A DNA stretch of 64,000 nt from Cryptomeria japonica. Lineage: Eukaryota; Streptophyta; Pinopsida; Cupressales; Cupressaceae. The DNA lies in assembly GCF_030272615.1 (NCBI RefSeq), contig NC_081414.1, positions 1,071,001 through 1,135,000 of the forward strand, written 5' to 3'. Both the position numbers and the translations under genes were made by a program. Below the pieces are notes generated by a model. That model searched no databases and was not told the origin of the DNA. It saw only the letters and a program-made list of their open reading frames with translations. Of the stretch, positions 1 through 12,565 are shown one piece after another (the stretch's first letter is position 1; every line of letters begins with the position of its first letter).

Positions 1-3000
1 ATAAGAACATTCATCTTCAAGAGTCAACCTCAGTAGTCAAGAGTAAGCTAAACTCTTTGATGATTTCATCTTCATTGAGCACCTTTTCATTTTTATTAAG
101 GAAATCACATGGGATTTCATGGATTTTGACAACAATCTTAGTTTTCTTATCAACACATTCTTTTTGTGCCTTCCTCATATCCTTAACTAGGCGCTCAAGA
201 ACATTCATTCGGTGTTCCAAAGCTTCTCGCTACTCGATGTACATGCAATATGAAGGAATGAAACCATTTTGGATGAGGTCATCAGGATCATATTCTTCAA
301 ACTTCAATTGAGCTTCAAAATCCTTTTCTTGTGTTTCAAGTTCCTAGGAGAAAATTCCTATGGTATTGTCCACCTCTATCCTTACAACATCAAGGTTGTT
401 GACAATGGTGCAAGGTGAACTCAGGGGTCATGTACCTTGGCTTAGCATTCGATCCATCCATTCTCCTATGGATCTTATCCTTAATGCAGCCTGCTCAGCT
501 CTCTTAACAACTTGGGCATCCAAAGAAGTCACCACTGGTTCAATAACTTCTAAAGACTTGGTCACTTTGATAAGAATTGAGGTGAGTTTCTTAATTCGTG
601 CCTTAAGCTGATCTTTCTTGACCTTATCCTTATCATACATGGAGACTAAAGCCTCCAAGGTGAACTGAGCATCCTGTGCCATAGAATAATGAGTTTTCTT
701 ACCCAGATCAATCCTTTGAATGGTATAACCTGAGTCTTGGACATGTCCAGTGATAGAATCTTGAGGAGGAATAGAAATCTCAACATACTTATTCTTATTC
801 TTATCGACTTTTACCCTCGACAAAGTTTTGGCTTTCTTGACCATCTTGGACTTCACCAGAACAAGCTGGCTGAAATCAAAGTCTTTAGGAGAAACATCTT
901 GTTTCTTTCTTTTAGGTGCATTTGACATTAACCATGGAGGCAAAGTTGTATCATCATCCTCACCAGCTACCATCTCCTGAGAGGGATTTATAGAATCCTG
1001 AACAGTGGTGATTACTATAGGAGAGGTCATGGTAATAACATGGGGAGGATTCTCAAGGGATGATTCATTGGATCTAGGGATTGCTTCATTCATGAATTTA
1101 TCAAAATCATCCATTATGGTTGCAAATACTTCAGATAATGAGGGAAAATTAGAAAATACATTCTCAATATTGTCACAGGGTGTATCTAGGACAGACTCAC
1201 TAGCACTAGTGGAAGATACATGAATAACACTAGAAGGGGAAATACATGTGACCACTAGAGGCTCAAGCTCAGAAGTAGAATTAGGAACTTGTAACATAGA
1301 TGAAGGATCGAAGATACCTGAAGTAAGGATTCTTCTTCTCATGGCATCTCTTCTACATTCAATTCATTTTGTTCTTGCTCATCTTCTGGTCCGTGAATTA
1401 ATTCTTTATCAGGATGATCATCCTCCTCTTGTTCATTTGATACCTCTAACTTTGATATTTCTTGAACATTAGAACTCGAAGGTTCTCCTTGAGTTTTACC
1501 TTTCTTAGACCCAACCGTAAATTTTAACTTAGGATCCTTTGCCAGAGTAGTAGGATCCTATTTGTTCTTGGTTCTAATCTTCGCTCTCTTTCCCATTGGG
1601 CTAGCAGTTGCATCATCAAAAGAAAAAGAGAAAGGTTTTAAAGGAACGCCATGCAAAGATAACCAAACATTAGTATTCATAAGAATACTCTATAAACGTG
1701 CCCTAATGGAAGTGCATTCCATTTGTGACACTGGATGAGAGGCAAAGGAGTAGAAGAAACCTTGTTCTTCTCATACATTGAATCCAAGATATCATCGTCT
1801 TCCTCCAAATCTTCAAGAACGTCGGAAAGACCAAAGTCCTTAATCTATTCAACTGTCAGCAAACAATAATCAATTTTTCTCACATCATGGCCAAACTTGC
1901 AATCAACCCAAACATCTTCAATCCGATGCACATGTACATACGCCTTCTTCAGTTTGTTTCTCATTCCACTGTAACCAAAGTCCTTTCTAGTCTTAAAGAA
2001 CCTCATGGTAACTCTTCTCATGTCCTCCTCCATTTCCTTGGCCTTAAAGATGGAATTGATATAATACCTTCCAATTAAAAGAGAAAATTTCAAACTTGTC
2101 TTATGAGAACCTAATTGGGCCTCATGCACAAAATTCATCTGATGAGCTAGCTCCATTAGTACAATCTTGTCGAAAGGGTATTTAGGAAGCATGAAGGTCT
2201 CACCATTGAAACATCCAACCCTGATATATGTGAAGGTTGGAAAATGAAGGAGCATGCATCTATATTGATTTACTACTTCCCATGTATGATCAAACACTCT
2301 CTTATTATACAAGTTCTTATTCAGCATAACCATATAATAACCAAAGAAAGCATCATTCACTCTTCATAAATGATTATGACTTTCTTGAAGAACCAACTGG
2401 GAATAATATTTGTGTACTTCAATTTGCCTTCTATCACTAGTAGTAGACAATCTAGGAAAATGTCTCATTGAAGCCGCAACATACACCAAGTAAGAAGTCA
2501 TATAGAACTTAAGTGTGGTAGGAACCTTAGTGAGTTATTCACAGATGGCATCACTGATCTATTTTCCCCAATATATCTTCTCCTTGTTTTGTTTGATCAC
2601 ATGAATATACTGATACATCCATTTATAAAAAGTATTAGAAGTAGGAAGTCCTTTAACTCTACTTAAAAGAGTTATCAAATCATTGACCTCTTCAATGAAG
2701 TTACTTCGGGGAAGAGTCTTCGACCATCTTGCAATAGTAGATCTTGGGGTTTTCAGCCAATTGTCATTCATATTACATCTACACTTATATGAATTTCTAT
2801 CAAAGTAGGTTATAGCTGACTGCATTGTAATATCAATAAACTTTTCACTATTGGGATACTTGAAGACTAAATCAAAGAATTCTTCATCAAACCTGATCAA
2901 TTTCTTCCTAGATTCATCCTTCGGACTTCTGCTATCTAGATCAAAATGATTTTTCACTGCCATTACAAATTCAGGATCTTGAGTTGACATCAGAAAAGAT

Positions 3001-3215
3001 GTTACTAAGTGGATGCCACTATTGATAATAGCTTCCATGTCACGATATGAAGGTGGTTTCTTGACTCTTTTATGAAATTCTTCTAGATCAACATGACTTA
3101 TCGTCGTGTCTCTAATGTAATTAATATTAGAAGTAACTGAAGAAGGTGGAAAAACCAGATGTGGGTCCTAATTCTTGAATTTCATTCCTTTTTTGTTTGG
3201 AGAAATCTTTGTCAT
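1..3215 (-). pseudogene. Decayed retroelement-type protein gene, family not recognised, cut by left edge
   Basis: Reading leftwards from an ATG at 3213-3215, one frame runs to about 1845 with a few stops. It covers 3038-2559 (a lysine-rich, globular-looking stretch) and 2360-1845. The frame then shifts, and 1342-1 continues in a second frame. The 1342-428 part is Ser/Thr- and Pro-rich, then basic, and ends in a leucine/lysine-rich stretch likely to form a coiled coil; 220-17 is another charged segment. I see no zinc knuckle, protease, RT or integrase motif. The plan (globular head, charged linker, coiled-coil tail) resembles the second gene of N5 at 28922-32242, but no sequence match was established. 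It is probably a second gene of a non-autonomous LTR element. No function is proposed. Confidence 0.45.
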
Positions 3216-3479
3216 TGATATAACAATAATACTGAGAGAAAAAGACAATCATTAGAATTATAATAATATATTGGATCAATTCACTTTTGTTCATATGACT
3301 TGAACAAATTTTAAAAATAGTGCATTTGAAACAATTAGGTTTTCCAAAAAAACCCTTTTCGAATAAATAAATTCAAAAAATTCATTTACAAAAAAAGTGG
3401 GTCAAAAGATGTAATTAGGGTTTTCAGAGTTCTAATTACATTTGGAAAAAGAAAAAATAGGTGTAATTCGGGTTTACAT

Positions 3480-3965
3480 ATAAAAACAACATGGACGAGG
3501 TATCGGTTGGGTTCATAGACCCTCCGACCACCAAAAATGAAGATCAAAAGAAATGGTGGAGGGTGGGTTTAGAACCTCGTTGTATACCATAACATACAAG
3601 AAAACGGTGTCGGGCGGGGTCGTAGACATGCCATACATCGTTTATGGTGTATGGCGGGCCTATGGCCTAACCAAACACCATGAACGATCACTTCAAAAAA
3701 AAAGGTAAAACATGTGTTGGTCGGGGTCACAGACCTGCCAACACCTTAATGAAATGCAAGGGAACAATGTGTGGTTAGGGTCATCGAACCACCACACACC
3801 ACATTGTGGTGTGTGATGGGTCGATGGCCCCGCCCACACCATAATGCAGTTAATACCATTTGGTATAACATGAAAGAAAGGTGAGGTCATGACGAGGTCG
3901 CAGACCCGCCATGAACCACTCACTGGTGCGTGTTAGGCCTACGACCCCACAACGACACCAAAAAA
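3480..3965. repeat. Tandem array of about nine imperfect hairpins, GGGGTC core
   Basis: Successive units of about 45-55 bp each fold on themselves. The inner arms are variants of GGGTC...GACCC separated by a short loop such as NNAGA. The outer arms differ from unit to unit but stay complementary, for example GTGTTGG with CCAACAC and ATGGTGT with ACACCAT. The array lies upstream of the minus-strand gene that starts at 3215, so it could be its leader or LTR. The stretch 3216-3479 is AT-rich with no gene, and 3966-4264 shows nothing recognisable. Confidence 0.6.
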
Positions 3966-4264
3966 GGAAGATCAAAAGAAATAATCAAAATCGTTTAGGA
4001 TCATATGATCCAAACAAAAAATCTGCTACTAAAAACTAGTGAAATGCATACAAAAATTAAAAAAAGGAAGAACAAAAAGGGTTTCTAAAACCCTAACAAG
4101 AGGGGAAAATAGATACATACCCGAAATGTATGATCGAATTATTCTCCCTCTAGTCACGAAGTCAACTTGAGAAAGATTAAAATGAGGGTAAAAAGAGATA
4201 AATAAGTCTTAAAAACTGAGGTAAAAGACTCATAACCAATTCTTCAAATGAGCCATAAATAACT

Positions 4265-4470
4265 CAAAGTGCAATAAATGAGTGCAATTCGGGTTTATAA
4301 ACCCGATTTGCACTTGTGAGGTGTAAATTGGGTTTATGAACCCGAATTACACCTAAAAAGTGAAAATAGCCAAAAGAGATGTAAATCGGGTCTATGAACC
4401 CGATTTATACCTAAAATGCCTAACTTAGTGTAAATCGGGTTCGTAAACCCGATTTACACCTACACTTCAC
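4265..4470. repeat. Four tandem near-palindromes, AATCGGGTT/AACCCGATT core
   Basis: Four units, spaced about 45-60 bp apart, each hold AATCGGGTT (or a close variant), a 2-4 base loop and AACCCGATT. Matching outer arms are GTGCAA/TTGCAC, GGTGTAA/TTACACC and GTGTAAA/TTTACAC. Together with the array at 3480-3965 this forms a hairpin-rich block of about 1 kb. Confidence 0.65.
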
Positions 4471-5209
4471 ATAAAAGTGAATAAGTGTAAGACATGGGAA
4501 AAATGCACTTATGACGATAAAAATTTCTCATAAAGTGAACCATAGAGTGGGAAAAACCACAAATGAGTCAAAATTTGTGGGGTACTCTCATTTTTTTCTA
4601 ACGCTAGAAACGAGGATAATAATAATATGATTTATATTTACTATTATATATGCAATACTTTGATATTATAAATTATTATATATTATATTATATACCATTT
4701 CCTATATACTTATCTCTTCCTCTTCCACATCCTGAAAATTTGGTACTTGTTCATGCACTGGGCATAACTTGCATCAAAATAATCGAAAATGCAAACCTTT
4801 TTTTTTTAAAGTGTATAGAATCTAGTGTAGAAAAATAATATGTAGTTTATTTTGAATTTGGTCAAGTATATCAAAATTTATTAAAAAAATGGTAGACATG
4901 TCTGTGAGGACTGTCAAGGCATTGGTAAAGAAAATTAAAGTTTACTATGTTAATGTTGTCCAAAAATAGAAAATTTTATATGGTCAGAAAATTGATAAGA
5001 CGTGTGAGATTATGGTGGTAATTTTAGAGATACCCACTTGATCATTTGTAAACCTGATTACGACAAAGTTGAGAAATCATTTTGGAAGATGAAAAAAAGT
5101 GTAAAGGGACAAAAATGGTGGGAAATGGGCTTGCAAGCCTTAGGGTCGTTTTCCAACCCTCTTACCAAGCCAAAACCTGCACGAGTTTTGAAAAACAAAA
5201 AGTACTATT
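4471..5209. other. AT-rich flank of T2, no gene seen
   Basis: There is no convincing coding sequence here. The last bases before T2 (about 5170-5209) belong to a repeat that resumes after T2 at 19964. The CTATT at 5205-5209 is the left copy of the T2 target-site duplication. Confidence 0.6.
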
Positions 5210-6000
5210 TGTAGACACCTAAAATTGTCCTGTCTAATTAAATAAATATTTTTATTTATTTAATTATTTAAGCCTAATTCTTCTATTAATTAAATAAATA
5301 TTTATTTATTTAATTAATTAATTTATCCTTTTCTAGCCTTATTTCTCATTTAAATAAATATTTTTATTTATTTAAATTATCCTTTTTCTAAATTAAATAA
5401 ATACTTTTATTTATTTAATCAATCCCATTTCTTCTATTAATTTAATGAATCTTTATTTATTTAATTAATTCATTAGCCTTTTCTACCTATGACACATGCC
5501 ATTCATCTCTTAATTCCTACACTACCTACCCTCTCATTATTTTCTTATTTCTTTTACCTACCCTCTAATCCTAGCCGACCATTTATCTTGTACACCTCTC
5601 AATCTTATCCCTCCATTTCTTATAGTGTCTTCTATATAAGGAGATTCTTCCTTCATTATCAACCCTAATCAGCTAATCCCCCAAGCACTCTAGCATTCAA
5701 ACTTTCATATGCGATCAAGCCTAGTTGCAACTACATTTCTGGTCTTTGTTGAGCTCTTGTGCACAAATAAAATTTGAGAGCAAATATATCAAGCAAGATC
5801 AATGGAGATAGGAAGAATGGAGATCCAAACCCTATTGGACATGTGATGGTATAATCTTTGTGATTTCATTGATTTGCATTATCTTAGGTAATCTTCATAT
5901 GTTATGGCGGATCTTTGTTGTTGTTGGGCTAGGGTTTTGTGGTTGAATCTATTCAGTCTTTCAATATTATTGTTTCCATTATCCATTTTCACCATAAACA
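5210..6000 (+). repeat. T2 5' LTR
   Basis: The 791-bp LTR has TG...CA ends. The first 260 bp (U3) hold five AT-rich hairpins in a row, each of the form TTAAATAAA, short loop, TTTATTTAA. The second half holds a TATA box (5633-5640) and a purine-rich stretch before the end. Confidence 0.92.
5633..5640 (+). promoter_or_regulatory. TATA box of T2 5' LTR
   Basis: TATATAAG lies in CTTCTATATAAGGAG, placed as expected for the U3/R boundary. The same string is in the 3' LTR of T2 and, reversed, in the 3' LTR of T3 (24161-24168). It is missing from the 5' LTR of T3. Confidence 0.6.
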
Positions 6001-6003
6001 TTT

Positions 6004-6021
6004 TGGCATGCCTCATGGGAC
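6004..6021 (+). other. T2 primer-binding site
   Basis: TGGCATGCCTCATGGGAC begins three bases after the LTR end. T3 has TGGCACGCCCTATGGGAC in the same place. Both start TGG, the complement of a tRNA CCA end. The tRNA species was not assigned. Confidence 0.7.
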
Positions 6022-6149
6022 ATGGATTTTTGGTAGATCTATATTTTTTTTTGTTGGATTTTATAACCCTATATTGTTGTTTTGTAAAACAATTTGGAAA
6101 ATAACCTTGTGATGCTAGGGTTTTGGACACAAGATGAAGATCTAGGAGA

Positions 6150-7060
6150 GATTTGATCAGATCTCATAAACTGCTTGGAAAGTTTGCACCCAATTTTGTT
6201 GGCAGGTTGAAGACAGTATAAGGAGTTCTCAATCCAAAATTCAGAATTTTTGGAGCACATTTGCATTTTCTATGAATTTTCATAAAAAATTAATCTTGAG
6301 AGTAAATGAGAGAATTTTTTGGATTTTCTTATATTTTTGGAAATTTCTCATATTTATACATAGGATCTATACTTTGTGATTTTAATTTTGATGCAAAATA
6401 TTTCCTAAAAAATTGGATCTTTAAAAATTAGGGTTTTTCATTATTTTGATCAAATCTCATAAAGGCATTTGAATTTTCGTATCAAATTTTGGTTAAAAGT
6501 CAAGAAACTTATCAGAGGTGCTTAGTAAAAAAATCAGATTTTTTGGAGCATATGTGAAGTTTCTATGAATTTTTTATGCATTTTTCATAAAACAATAATT
6601 TTGAGAGAAAATGAGCGAATTTTTTGGATTTGTTTATATTTTTGGAAATTTCACATAATTATACACAGGATCTATTATTTTTTATTTCAATTTTGATGCA
6701 CAATAATTCCTAAAAAAATGGATCTTTAAAAATTAGGTTTTTTCATTATTTTGATCATATCTCACAAACTGCTTGTAATTTTTGCAAGAATTATTTTATG
6801 CAGGTTTGGAAGGCTATCAGGAGTGTCCAGTAAAAATTTTATATTTTTTGGATCAATTGTGCATTTTATATGAATTTTTTATGATTTTTCATAAAAAATT
6901 AATTTTTGGAGCAAATTAGCAAAAAAATTTGGATTTTCTTACATTTCTGGAAATGTCTTGAAATTTTATAGGTGGTCTTTTTTTATGATTTAAAAGAACC
7001 CATGAAAAATTAGATCTTTGAATTTGTCAAAAAACGCATTGTCAAAGGCCCTTATTTCAC
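6150..7060 (+). repeat. Three tandem leader repeats of about 300 bp in T2
   Basis: Three diverged copies start near 6150, 6447 and 6751. Each begins with a version of GATCAAATCTCATAAA and ends near TTTTTCATTATTTT. Each holds a phrase around TTTTTGGAGCA and another around AGGATCTAT. The T3 leader carries the same triple repeat, reversed, at about 41480-42420. The repeats are non-coding. Confidence 0.7.
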
Positions 7061-7079
7061 AAAGTCTTTTGGATCTAAA

Positions 7080-7770
7080 ATTTACCTAACTTGTGTGCTT
7101 GCAAGAGGGGTATTATTACAAAACTACTAACAAATATTTTTTGCAGGATCTTGGCAAGGGTTTTCTTTTGATTTTCATTGTGTGCCTTTTTTTCATAGAT
7201 TAGCAAACACTTCAATTGGTGCTCTAAAATTGAACCAGTGTCTTTTGTGTCTTGGGCAATAGGCTCTTTGTGTTTATCTTTAGAGGGTCTGCCTCCCTGT
7301 GTGATCATTAGGACTACTAGTGAGGAGGGAACGATCTAAGTGGTAGTGAGGCAATACCCCCCTCTTCTGAACCACTATAAATAATTGTATCCATGGTGAA
7401 AGCCATGGGTAACGTGTGCTGATTAGTTCATACTGACACTATGTCTCCCCATAAACTTGTTTGATCAAATTTATTTGATCAATAGTAGGGCATAACCCCT
7501 ACCGGCTAGGAGTCTAGTTTTTAGGGCAGGAGGTCGAACCTCTGGAGCGGCCCACACACATATAGTTCTTAGTAGAGATACAAAGTTCACCACAGGGAGT
7601 TTTCATGGGGACTGGTGCTTGGCTGCCCCAGAGAAGTGAGTGTCGAGGGTGGAGCCAGTGGGGTCAAGCATCTAAGTATCTGCTTTGAATAGCGTAGCCT
7701 TGGGGGAAATCCCATGTGGGATGAACAACTATTATCCTAACCAGCCATAAGAATTGTGCTTGTCTTCTTT
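7080..7770 (+). other. Conserved GC-richer island in T2 leader
   Basis: This block contrasts with the AT-rich leader around it. It holds several short inverted repeats, for example TTTGATCAAATTTATTTGATC near 7460-7485 and CCATGG...CCATGG near 7390-7410. It is well conserved, reversed, in T3 (about 40640-41330), although neither copy keeps a reading frame. A structural RNA role such as packaging is an inference. Confidence 0.5.
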
Positions 7771-7989
7771 TGAATATTCAAGCATTCAAGATCAAACATC
7801 AAAACATTGTGTCTTTTGTATCTTCAAGTGTATGCAAAACATTTTTACATCAAACAACACACTTTTCTTTGAGTCATTTTGAGTCTAAACACTTGCAAAC
7901 ATAGAGTCAACATCAACATTGTGTCCTCTTGTCACAAAAAATGGTCATAAATTTAAATTTGGTCACAACAAACAACTTCATAAATTGGA

Positions 7990-8215
7990 AAAATTGCACT
8001 TAGATTTTAGAAACACGTTTGTGTCTGACAGAAACATGTTTGTGTCTTGTAACCGTGTTTGTGTAGGACAGAAACATGTCTATGTTATCATAAGCAAAAC
8101 TGCATTTACAAAATTCTTAGAAACTCATCTATGCAGTGTTTAATCACGTCTGTGTTGGGAAACCACATCTGTGAAGTATACAGGCATGTCTGTGTTCAGT
8201 ATTGAAAAACATTTA
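7990..8215 (+). repeat. Eight degenerate copies of an ACGTCTGTG-type motif in T2 leader
   Basis: Variants of RCRYGTYTRTG recur every 20-35 bp, for example CACGTTTGTG, CATGTCTATG, CACGTCTGTG and CATGTCTGTG. The same motif, in the sense of the antisense gene, fills part of its intron at 18420-18650. T3 lacks the block at the matching leader position. Confidence 0.6.
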
Positions 8216-8687
8216 CAATCCAACAAACAAGAACAATCAGATTTAGAATTCTTGAGCTTCCTAGGTTATTTCTCCAGGTTTTTCTTCTAGCATTCAGCCT
8301 GTTTTTGGGTCTCACAAAGTTCATCATAGCTTTACACCTTGCATTACGTTCACATTTTTCTAAACTTGAGTCAAAAGGTCACTTGCGTGTCCTCATCTTG
8401 CTTTGTCAACACAATACATGCAACAACATTTTGCTGAGCGGTCCCTCATCAAGGTCTATCACCTTTGGGTCTCATTTGGTCTTACTTAGAATCAAGGTCA
8501 ACTTACCTCATCAAGAGAAACTGTCATCTCATTGGAAGCCACACTTACTCTACTACATACATACTTGGTCTTACACTTTTGACATTACAAGTACACCTCA
8601 GATTCATTTACATTCCATCCAACTCTTGGTCTTCCATACTCTTTCCATTTTCATCTAGTCTCACACATCTTGGTCAAGGCCTAGTTC

Positions 8688-11050
8688 ATGGTTGAAACCC
8701 ATTCCCAAAAATCTAGGAGAGAAGCTAAAGAGGCTCAAGAGTCTACAAACATGAGTGGCTATGAGTATGACAATGATATCTTTTTCAATTTTGATCACAC
8801 CACATTACCTGACATGAACATCTATAGAAACACTCAAAATGTTGAGAACATGGATAATTCAAACAACAATGATGCACACAATGACAATGTGAACAACATT
8901 TCAGTACATTCAGTAGAAGTGGAAGACTCTATCATGGATCCCCATTTCAATAGATTGGTTGAAGAGATCATGAGAAGAGATAGACAATATTTTTTACAAG
9001 TAATGGCACAAAGTGGAGCCAAGATACCTCATGATTTTGACATGTCTCAAATAGTGTAAAATCGACCTATGAAAGAAAGTCAAGTCAACATGGATCAAAG
9101 GAGACCAAATAGTGGAGGCAATAGAAGACCACGTCTCATGCTTGAGTCATCATCATCCTTGTTTCAAAAACCCGAGGTACCAAATACACATGGTCAAGCT
9201 TATGATACCCATAAAAGAGCATCTTGTGAAGAACTTCGTCTATGCAGACCTTTATGGAAGTCTTATGCAGATAAATATACTCAATCGCATAGTAATGCTA
9301 AGGACCAACCTCAAAAGAAATTGGATAACCCAAGGCATTCTCAAAATTTGGACACAAGAAAACCTCGTGTCAAATTTGGGGGCACTACACAAGAACAAAC
9401 TCATGACATGCCTGTAGAATAGGATATACATGGATAAAGCAGACATTCCATTCCTCATTATGACTCTATACTAGGTGGTTCTCATACGCAGTATCATTAT
9501 AGACCTCCTCCATATGAACATGTTTATGATCAATACCATCCATATATGTAGTATCCTCTTCCTCCACCCGGTGGCTCGGGCATGGGATATGGTCCAAGAA
9601 GTCACTCTCCACCTAAGAACAATTTGGAATAGCAAATAAAGGACTTACAAAAGAAAATGAAGGACTTCAATACACCAAAGCTCGCTTACACAATGAGAGA
9701 CATATGTCCCTATCCATTTGACAAAAGCATTCCAATGCCTCCTTTTCCTACACATTTCATGACACCTAAGTTTGATAAATACAGAGGCAAAGGAGACCCT
9801 AAGGCACATATAAGACAATTTTTCACAGCTTGCATTGAGGTAGCAGCAGAAGAAACATATCTGATTAGATTATTCCCACAAAGCTTAGGTGCTCAAGTTA
9901 TTGAATGGTTCTCCCAACTTCCACCTAGAATTAAGTCATGGGGTGATCTAGCAGAAGATTTCATACAACATTTCTCATATAACATAGAGACAGATATATC
10001 AGTCACCACTTTGTGCAACACCAAGCAAAAGGATGGGGAGTGATGGAGGAATTTAGCCAACAGATGCTCTTGTGAAATTCCACAAAAACAAATGGTAGAG
10101 ATGTTTACATAAAATGTCAACAAATAAATTGGTTATGACTTAAGCTTGTTTGTCCACTTTCAAGGATGTCATTTAGAAAGGATTAGCAACAAAGAAGGTC
10201 TTAATTGAACAAGGTGTCATCAAAGTATTCAAAGAAAATAAGGAGGACTTTAAAGGAAAAGACAAGCCACGATTTTGGAACAAGAACAAGAACACAGTAA
10301 ATGATGGTGTTGTTGATGCTAATACAGTTAAACCAAAAATCAATCTTTCTTGACCAAGTTCTATAAACAACCAAGTAAACACTCAAGCAACTTCAAAACC
10401 ACGAAGGAAGTATACCCCATTGGGAGAACCACTTGAGTCATCTTTCAAGAAGCTAGTGGCAAATAGGATAATAACAATTCCAGACAATCCTCCATATGAG
10501 CCAAAGGTCAAACCAAATTGGTGGAATGATGATGAGTACTGCGAATATCACAAGAGCAAGGGACATAAAACAGGAAATTGTCATCGGTTGAAGAACATTA
10601 TATAAGATCTTATTGATAGAGGTGACATTGAGATCAAAGGACATACACCCAATCAAGAACATGAGATGTTTAAGGAACCATTCCCTAAACATGACAAGGG
10701 AAAATCCAAAGCCATAGATGAGAAAGCCATCTATACCAAAGCATCCTATAACTATGATTCAATTGTTAATCACATTTTGGTGGACAACTATGTTTCTACT
10801 ATTATCACAAAGGACAAAATGCCTGAAAGTTCTACCCAAAGAGCCAAAGTTGTCCTAAAAGGCATTGGACCTTCTTCTGAATCTACCTCTGAATATAATG
10901 TTACAACTTGACAAGGTAAGGTCACTTTGCAAGGTGCTCTAGCTAAAACCACTGCTTCCTCATCAACCAAACTTGAGTATGACCTAGTAGAATAGTTAGG
11001 GAAGACGGTCATGCTTATCTTCATCCTTGAGCTTTTACGCATATCCCCCA
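8688..11050 (+). pseudogene. gag: T2 gag, decayed
   Basis: The ATG at 8688 aligns with the T3 gag start. The N-terminal region is acidic and Asn-rich, with the segment DPHFNRLVEEIMRRDRQYF. A capsid-like core follows at 9657-10043 (motif DICPYPFDKSIPMPPFP, then a retrotransposon-gag fold region). A zinc-binding-like stretch, WWNDDEYCEYHKSKGHKTGNC, lies near 10520-10580. Stops occur at 9057, 9420 and 9630, with others, and the frame shifts between 10043 and 10420. A stretch present in T3 (after KDGE) is deleted at 10041. Gag would form the particle and bind RNA, but this copy cannot make an intact protein. Confidence 0.85.
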
Positions 11051-12565
11051 TGTTGGGGCTTTAAATTTCCAAATAATTTCAAGCACCCTACTATTAAAAA
11101 TGGTGGTTACTTCATGCAAATGACACATAATGGATGATTAATGATTTGAACAACTAGAGTAAAGGAGGATATGAATAAATTAATTCCAATGGACCCCATG
11201 AAAGACTAGTGTTTTTTATCTGTAGAAAAGATGATATGAATAGAGAATTAAAATGAATGAAAAATAAAAATATAAGAAATACCCATTTCAGAAAATCAAG
11301 TTTCCAATTAAAAATATTAGATTTGTACAATGTGTTTTTGGTTGTAGACCATATAAAAGACCGTAAGCAGGTTTGAAAAGCCTGTTATTTTGACCTGCAT
11401 GAAAGAAGATGTCGACTTGGAATGAAAATGTATGCAAATATAAAATTTGATGAAGACCCATTTTAGAAATGGATGTTACCTACCACCAATAAAATTTCAA
11501 TTTCATATTTGAAGTTTAAGGCAGCCGACAAAACAAAAACCCGAAAGATAGCTTAAAGAAAGGTTATTGACTAACTAGTTTGCATATTAATTTCAAAGGG
11601 TTTTGTTAATTTTAATGTAAAATGGTGACTTTTCACCCCAAAAGGGGTATGGCGCCAATTCAACCACATATATAAGTGGTTAAAAAATGTAGATATGGGA
11701 GGGAGAATGAGAGAAAAATATAGGAGAGACTCTGGAAATATTGTACTATTTTGAACCTTTTAACACAATCAGTTGTTTTCCTTCGCATATGTGTTGTGAG
11801 TTATTTCATTTTCTATAGGCACTTGTTTGTGATATTATCTAAAGGAGATAAGGTTATTCATATTCATACAGTGAAGTTTATGTTTCTATGTTATAAACTT
11901 GGATTAATAGGATCTACTTGCGAATTGTAATTGTTCCTTGTAGTTCTTCCTTGGATGGTCCTTTAAGGTTAAGGTTAAATTCTTTCAAGTAGTTTATGAT
12001 ATAAATTTTAGCAGATCTCATAAGAAACAGTAACTGACATATTTACCAAAGGGGGTAGGTTTAAAAATTGTCTCACAATTCATACATTAAGTCTTAGAGA
12101 AATATAAGACTTTGTAGCCCAAATAATAGGAAAGACACTAGTCATTCACAAATCACAACCTTTACCATATTAATTACTTTTACATTAAAGAAATAGGACT
12201 AGTTGAGTAGGACACATAAAACTTGTTAGCAATAGTATACATACTTATAAATTTCAAGTACAAAGAGCAAATAGCTTCCACAACAACAATCTTGAACTAA
12301 TCTAAAAGCCACCGATCATAGGAACCTATGCCATTCTGAGATAGGAGGAAGTTAGATTAAGATAAACAATCTGCTATAAAAAGCATTAGTCATCAAAAGC
12401 CACTAGTGAATAGGTATACCCGCCTAGGTCTTGCAGAGCCTGAAGTGAGGGAGTTAGTAACCACATGGGTTCACTATATAAGTTGGCCAAGTCAATTGGA
12501 GGGTTTGATCATAGGAGTTGGCATTTCCTTAGAACCTATCCAATTTATTGATTTGAGATCCAACA
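11051..12565. mobile_element. Probable solo LTR or short insertion inside T2
   Basis: T3 reads continuously through the site, while T2 has 1.5 kb extra. The insert starts TGTTGGGG and ends TCCAACA, a 6-bp terminal inverted repeat typical of LTR ends. The flanking 5 bp are CCCCA and CCCTG, an imperfect duplication. It has a TATA-like ATATATAAG near 11670 and no coding frame. Orientation and family are unknown. Confidence 0.5.
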
